This document shows, in pieces, positions 4,991 through 7,126 of a DNA stretch of 7,126 nucleotides. The translations under genes and the position numbers were made by a program. Under the pieces are notes generated by a model. It worked only from the letters and a program-made list of their open reading frames with translations. It searched no databases and was not told the DNA's origin. The stretch is from Actinobacteria bacterium UBA4719 (GTDB lineage: Bacteria > Actinomycetota > Actinomycetes > Actinomycetales > Dermatophilaceae): NCBI GenBank assembly GCA_002404345.1, contig DHJN01000225.1:15468-22593 (forward strand). The letters run 5' to 3'. Position 1 is the first letter of the stretch. Every line of letters begins with the position of its first letter.

Positions 4991-6235
4991 TCAGCGCCGG
5001 GCTTGCGCCGATGCTCCATCGAGCTGCTCGTATGTCGCCAGGCTGGGTCCGCGGGTCGCCTGTAGTGCCCGGGCTCCCGCCTCGGCATCGCGCATGACGC
5101 GCAGGACGTTGCCGCCGGCCAGCTTGGTGAGGTCCAGGTATGACCAGCCGCGGTCGGCCAGGGCGACGAACAACCGCGGATAGCCGCTGACGTCCTCGAG
5201 ACCGAGCGGCAGCTCGTCGGTGCCGTCGTAGTCGCCGCCGATGCCGACGTGGTTGATGCCGGCGACGTCGCGCACGTGCTCGATGTGGGCGATGACCTGG
5301 TTGATCGTCGCGGTGGGTTTGGCATGCTTCTTGCGGTACCCGGCGGCGAACGCGCCGAAGGCGATGTGGTCGGAAGGCTGGACGCCGGCCTCCAGCGCCG
5401 CCGCCGAAGCCTCCTTGCGCCACTCACCGGCAGCAGGGGAGACGAAGTCGGGCACGAACGTCACCATGCAGACGCCGCCCTTGTCGCCCAGGATCTGGAG
5501 AACATCGTCCGGGACGTTGCGGGTCATATCGCAGACCTCGCGTGCGGAGGAGTGCGAGAACATCACCGGCACCTCGCTGACCCTCAAGGCGTCGCGCATC
5601 GTGTCCGCAGAGACGTGTGAGAGGTCGACGAGCATGCCGATGCGGTTCATCTCGCGCACCACCTCGACGCCAAAGGCGGAGAGCCCGCCGCAGGCGGGTT
5701 CGTCGGTGGCCGAGTCGGCCCATGGGACGTTGTCGTTGTGGGTCAGCGTCAGATAGCGGACACCGAGCACGTGCAGCATCCGCAGCGCCGCCAGGGAACA
5801 GCCGATCGAGTGCCCACCCTCGGCCCCGATGAGCGACGCGATGCGCCCCGATGCGAAGACCGTCTCCAGCTCGTCGGCGGTGCGGGCGAAACCCAGCTGG
5901 TCGCCATACCGACCGACCATCTGGTGGACCGCGTCTATCTGCTCCAGGGTCTGGATGACCGCCGTGCCATCGGGCAGCGTCGACGGAACCCAGACAGACC
6001 AGAACTGCGCGCCGACGCCCCCGGCGCGCAGCCGCGGCAGGTCGGTGTGCGTGCTGCTCAGGCGTTGCGAGAGGTCCAGCCGGTCGAAGTCATAGCCCGC
6101 CTGTTGGCGCGCCTCCCACGGTAGGTCGTTGTGTCCGTCGATCAGCGGGTGCCGGCGCAGCAGCTCGTTGACCCGGGCGAGGGTGTCTGTGGCGCGCGTG
6201 TCTGTGGCGCTCGTGTCTGGCGGAAGGTCTGGCAT
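4991..6235 (-). CDS. Zinc dipeptidase, M19 (renal/membrane dipeptidase) family
   Basis: M19 enzymes are amidohydrolase-fold zinc peptidases that cleave dipeptides, often with a D- or dehydro-residue at the C-terminal position. From ATG 6235 the protein has 414 aa, normal for bacterial members. Metal ligands are visible by comparison with human renal dipeptidase: H35 and D37 (DGHND), the bridging E139 (GAEGGHS), H207 (DLSHVS) and H228 (FSHSS). D335 in GGDYDG matches the catalytic or substrate Asp. No signal peptide or membrane helix is visible despite the family name, so it is probably cytoplasmic and may recycle cell-wall or peptide-derived dipeptides. The substrate cannot be read from sequence. 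The frame is open upstream to 6448, but that extension overlaps rimO and looks like shadow sequence. TTG 6247 has an AGGTGGG six bases upstream and is a serious alternative start, adding four residues. The gene is convergent with the lipoprotein pair and divergent from rimO. Confidence 0.93.
   Translation of the reverse strand: MPDLPPDTSATDTRATDTLARVNELLRRHPLIDGHNDLPWEARQQAGYDFDRLDLSQRLSSTHTDLPRLRAGGVGAQFWSVWVPSTLPDGTAVIQTLEQIDAVHQMVGRYGDQLGFARTADELETVFASGRIASLIGAEGGHSIGCSLAALRMLHVLGVRYLTLTHNDNVPWADSATDEPACGGLSAFGVEVVREMNRIGMLVDLSHVSADTMRDALRVSEVPVMFSHSSAREVCDMTRNVPDDVLQILGDKGGVCMVTFVPDFVSPAAGEWRKEASAAALEAGVQPSDHIAFGAFAAGYRKKHAKPTATINQVIAHIEHVRDVAGINHVGIGGDYDGTDELPLGLEDVSGYPRLFVALADRGWSYLDLTKLAGGNVLRVMRDAEAGARALQATRGPSLATYEQLDGASAQARR
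6183..6219. repeat. 15-bp tandem repeat at the dipeptidase N-terminus
   Basis: GTGTCTGTGGCGCGC (6183-6197) is followed by a copy with one change (6198-6212) and a partial third copy. On the minus strand it encodes the ATDT repeats at residues 8-18 of the dipeptidase, before the conserved fold. The repeat also lies where an upstream promoter for rimO might sit. It preserves the reading frame. Confidence 0.8.
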
Positions 6236-6252
6236 GCGGTCATTCAACCGCA
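6235..6252. promoter_or_regulatory. 6-bp inverted repeat between divergent starts
   Basis: TGCGGT (6235-6240) and ACCGCA (6247-6252) are perfect inverted arms separated by CATTCA. The element covers the space between the likely dipeptidase start (6235, or TTG 6247) and the rimO start (6264 or 6273). Its place and symmetry would suit an operator shared by the two genes. Twelve matching bases in GC-rich DNA can arise by chance. Confidence 0.3.
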
Positions 6253-6253
6253 G

Positions 6254-6260
6254 CCCACCT
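6254..6260 (-). promoter_or_regulatory. Shine-Dalgarno candidate for the dipeptidase TTG start
   Basis: On the minus strand this reads AGGTGGG and ends six bases before an in-frame TTG at 6247. No comparable ribosome-binding sequence lies at a suitable distance from ATG 6235. If it is used, the dipeptidase gains four residues and the divergent intergenic gap shrinks further. Confidence 0.35.
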
Positions 6261-6272
6261 ACCATGGGGGAC

Positions 6273-7126
6273 ATGCCCACCGTGACTCCCTTGACCTCGC
6301 GTGCCAACGGCAGCGGCCGTAGCGTGGCGTTGGTCACCTTGGGGTGCGCTCGCAACGAGGTCGACTCCGAGGAGCTCGCTGGTCGTCTGGCCGCCGAGGG
6401 CTGGCTGTTGGTCGATGATGCCGCAAAGGCCGATGTCGCAGTGGTCAATACATGCGGCTTCGTTCAGCAGGCGAAGAAGGACTCCATCGACGCACTGCTC
6501 GAGGCCTCCGAGCTCAAGGGTGCGGGACGCACTCAGAAGGTCGTGGCCGTGGGTTGCCTGGCCGAGCGGTATGGCGAGCAGCTCGCCGCCGAGCTACCGG
6601 AGGCTGACGCCGTGCTCGGCTTCGACTCCTATGCCGATATGTCGAGCCACCTCACCTCGATCCTGAACGGCAACAAGCCCGCCTCACACGTGCCGTCGGA
6701 CCGTCGCCGGCTACTGCCGCTCTCGCCGGCCTCGCGGCAGGTCTCTGCCGCCGCTGTAGCCCTGCCCGGTCACGGTGGTCCGGGGGTGCCTGTCGGCACA
6801 GCCCCGGAGAGCGTCACCCCCGAGATCGCGAGCCCCGAGAGCGTCACCCCCGAGAGCGTGATGATCGAGGGACCGGTTCCGGCCAGCGGTCCGCGCGTCA
6901 TCCGCGCCCGTCTGGATGGTCGGCCTTGGGCCCCGTTGAAGATCGCCAGTGGCTGCGACCGGCGCTGCGCGTTCTGCGCGATCCCGATGTTCCGTGGGGC
7001 CTTCGTGTCGAGGCGGCCCTCCGAGGTCCTGGCCGAAGCCCGATGGCTCGGTGAGCACGACGTCAAGGAGATCCTCCTGGTCAGCGAGAACTCCACTTCC
7101 TACGGCAAGGACCTCGGGGACCTGCG
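6273..7126 (+). CDS. rimO: Ribosomal protein S12 methylthiotransferase RimO (partial, 3' end missing)
   Basis: RimO is a radical-SAM enzyme with two iron-sulfur clusters that adds a methylthio group to the beta-carbon of a conserved Asp of ribosomal protein S12. The window holds 284 codons. The N-terminal MTTase domain has its three cluster cysteines: C25 ([12 protein letters not shown]), C61 (NTCGF) and C95 (VGCLAERY). The radical-SAM motif CxxxCxxC is CDRRCAFC (228-235), followed by AIPMFRG and [11 protein letters not shown], which favours RimO over MiaB. The rest of the radical-SAM domain and the TRAM domain lie beyond the window. An unusually long Ala/Pro/Glu linker with repeats (about 155-205) joins the two domains. 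Start choices are ATG 6273, in-frame ATG 6264, and in-frame ATG 6234, which alone has a GGAAGG six bases upstream. I choose 6273 because homology begins shortly after it, but the true start is open. It is divergent from the dipeptidase gene. Confidence 0.95.
   Translation, partial: MPTVTPLTSRANGSGRSVALVTLGCARNEVDSEELAGRLAAEGWLLVDDAAKADVAVVNTCGFVQQAKKDSIDALLEASELKGAGRTQKVVAVGCLAERYGEQLAAELPEADAVLGFDSYADMSSHLTSILNGNKPASHVPSDRRRLLPLSPASRQVSAAAVALPGHGGPGVPVGTAPESVTPEIASPESVTPESVMIEGPVPASGPRVIRARLDGRPWAPLKIASGCDRRCAFCAIPMFRGAFVSRRPSEVLAEARWLGEHDVKEILLVSENSTSYGKDLGDL
6802..6860 (+). repeat. 15/30-bp repeat in the RimO interdomain linker
   Basis: A 19-base block starting GAGAGCGTCACC occurs at 6807-6825 and again, identical, at 6837-6855, a 30-base period. 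Within it a weaker 15-base period gives CCCGAGAGC-type units. In frame it encodes [10 protein letters not shown] and ESVTPESV. It lies between the MTTase and radical-SAM domains and keeps the frame. Confidence 0.85.

Noticed and set aside
4497..5427. Two minus-strand frames of 308 and 200 codons near the dipeptidase 3' end
   Set aside because: They overlap the beta-lactamase-like gene and the dipeptidase in other frames and have shadow-type composition. The M19 zinc ligands lie in the 4991-6235 frame.
6236..6448. N-terminal extension of the dipeptidase to an ATG at 6448
   Set aside because: It would overlap about 175 bases of rimO, including the first cluster cysteine region, and the extra Ser/Ala-rich residues lie outside the M19 fold.

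Overview
This window is high-GC DNA read as actinobacterial chromosome. It has strong G/C third positions, few convincing Shine-Dalgarno sites, and Ala/Pro-rich linkers. The FtsK and RimO proteins are of the actinobacterial type, and ftsK and rimO are known to lie near each other in many Actinomycetota (the ftsK-rimO-pgsA-cinA-recA neighbourhood). Micrococcales, perhaps an Intrasporangiaceae-like lineage, is a guess from general resemblance and was not tested by a search.

Layout: bases 1-96 hold an 11-bp tandem repeat and a possible 13-codon leader. ftsK (about 133-3009, +) encodes the septal DNA translocase. Bases 3010-3218 hold no gene but contain a striking 8-bp tandem array with four kinds of unit (3023-3133), then a small stem-loop and a possible promoter. 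Next are two lipoprotein genes on the + strand, six bases apart and in the same reading frame. The first (3219-3755) encodes a 178-aa lipoprotein with a coiled coil, an Ala/Pro stalk and a small four-cysteine domain. The second (3762-4847) encodes a 361-aa lipoprotein with a coiled coil and a serine beta-lactamase/penicillin-binding-like domain. A perfect 10-bp inverted repeat (4929-4958) lies between the convergent ends of this pair and an M19 zinc dipeptidase gene (4991-6235, -). The dipeptidase gene is divergent from rimO (6273 to the window end, +, 3' end missing). Their start codons are under 40 bp apart, with an inverted repeat between them.

How the genes fit together: FtsK (chromosome segregation at the septum) and RimO (methylthiolation of ribosomal protein S12) are conserved anchors with no direct functional link. 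The lipoproteins and dipeptidase look like accessory content between them. Both lipoproteins should be anchored outside the membrane, each held on a charged helix and a flexible stalk. That suggests a shared envelope role, possibly in cell-wall sensing or binding, but this is inference. The dipeptidase has no visible export signal and is probably cytoplasmic.

The most unusual property of the window is its density of short tandem duplications. Periods of 8, 9, 11 and 15 bp occur at the gene edges and in nearly every disordered linker. No mobile element, CRISPR array, tRNA or rRNA was seen. The best candidates for something undescribed are the octamer array and the paired lipoproteins.
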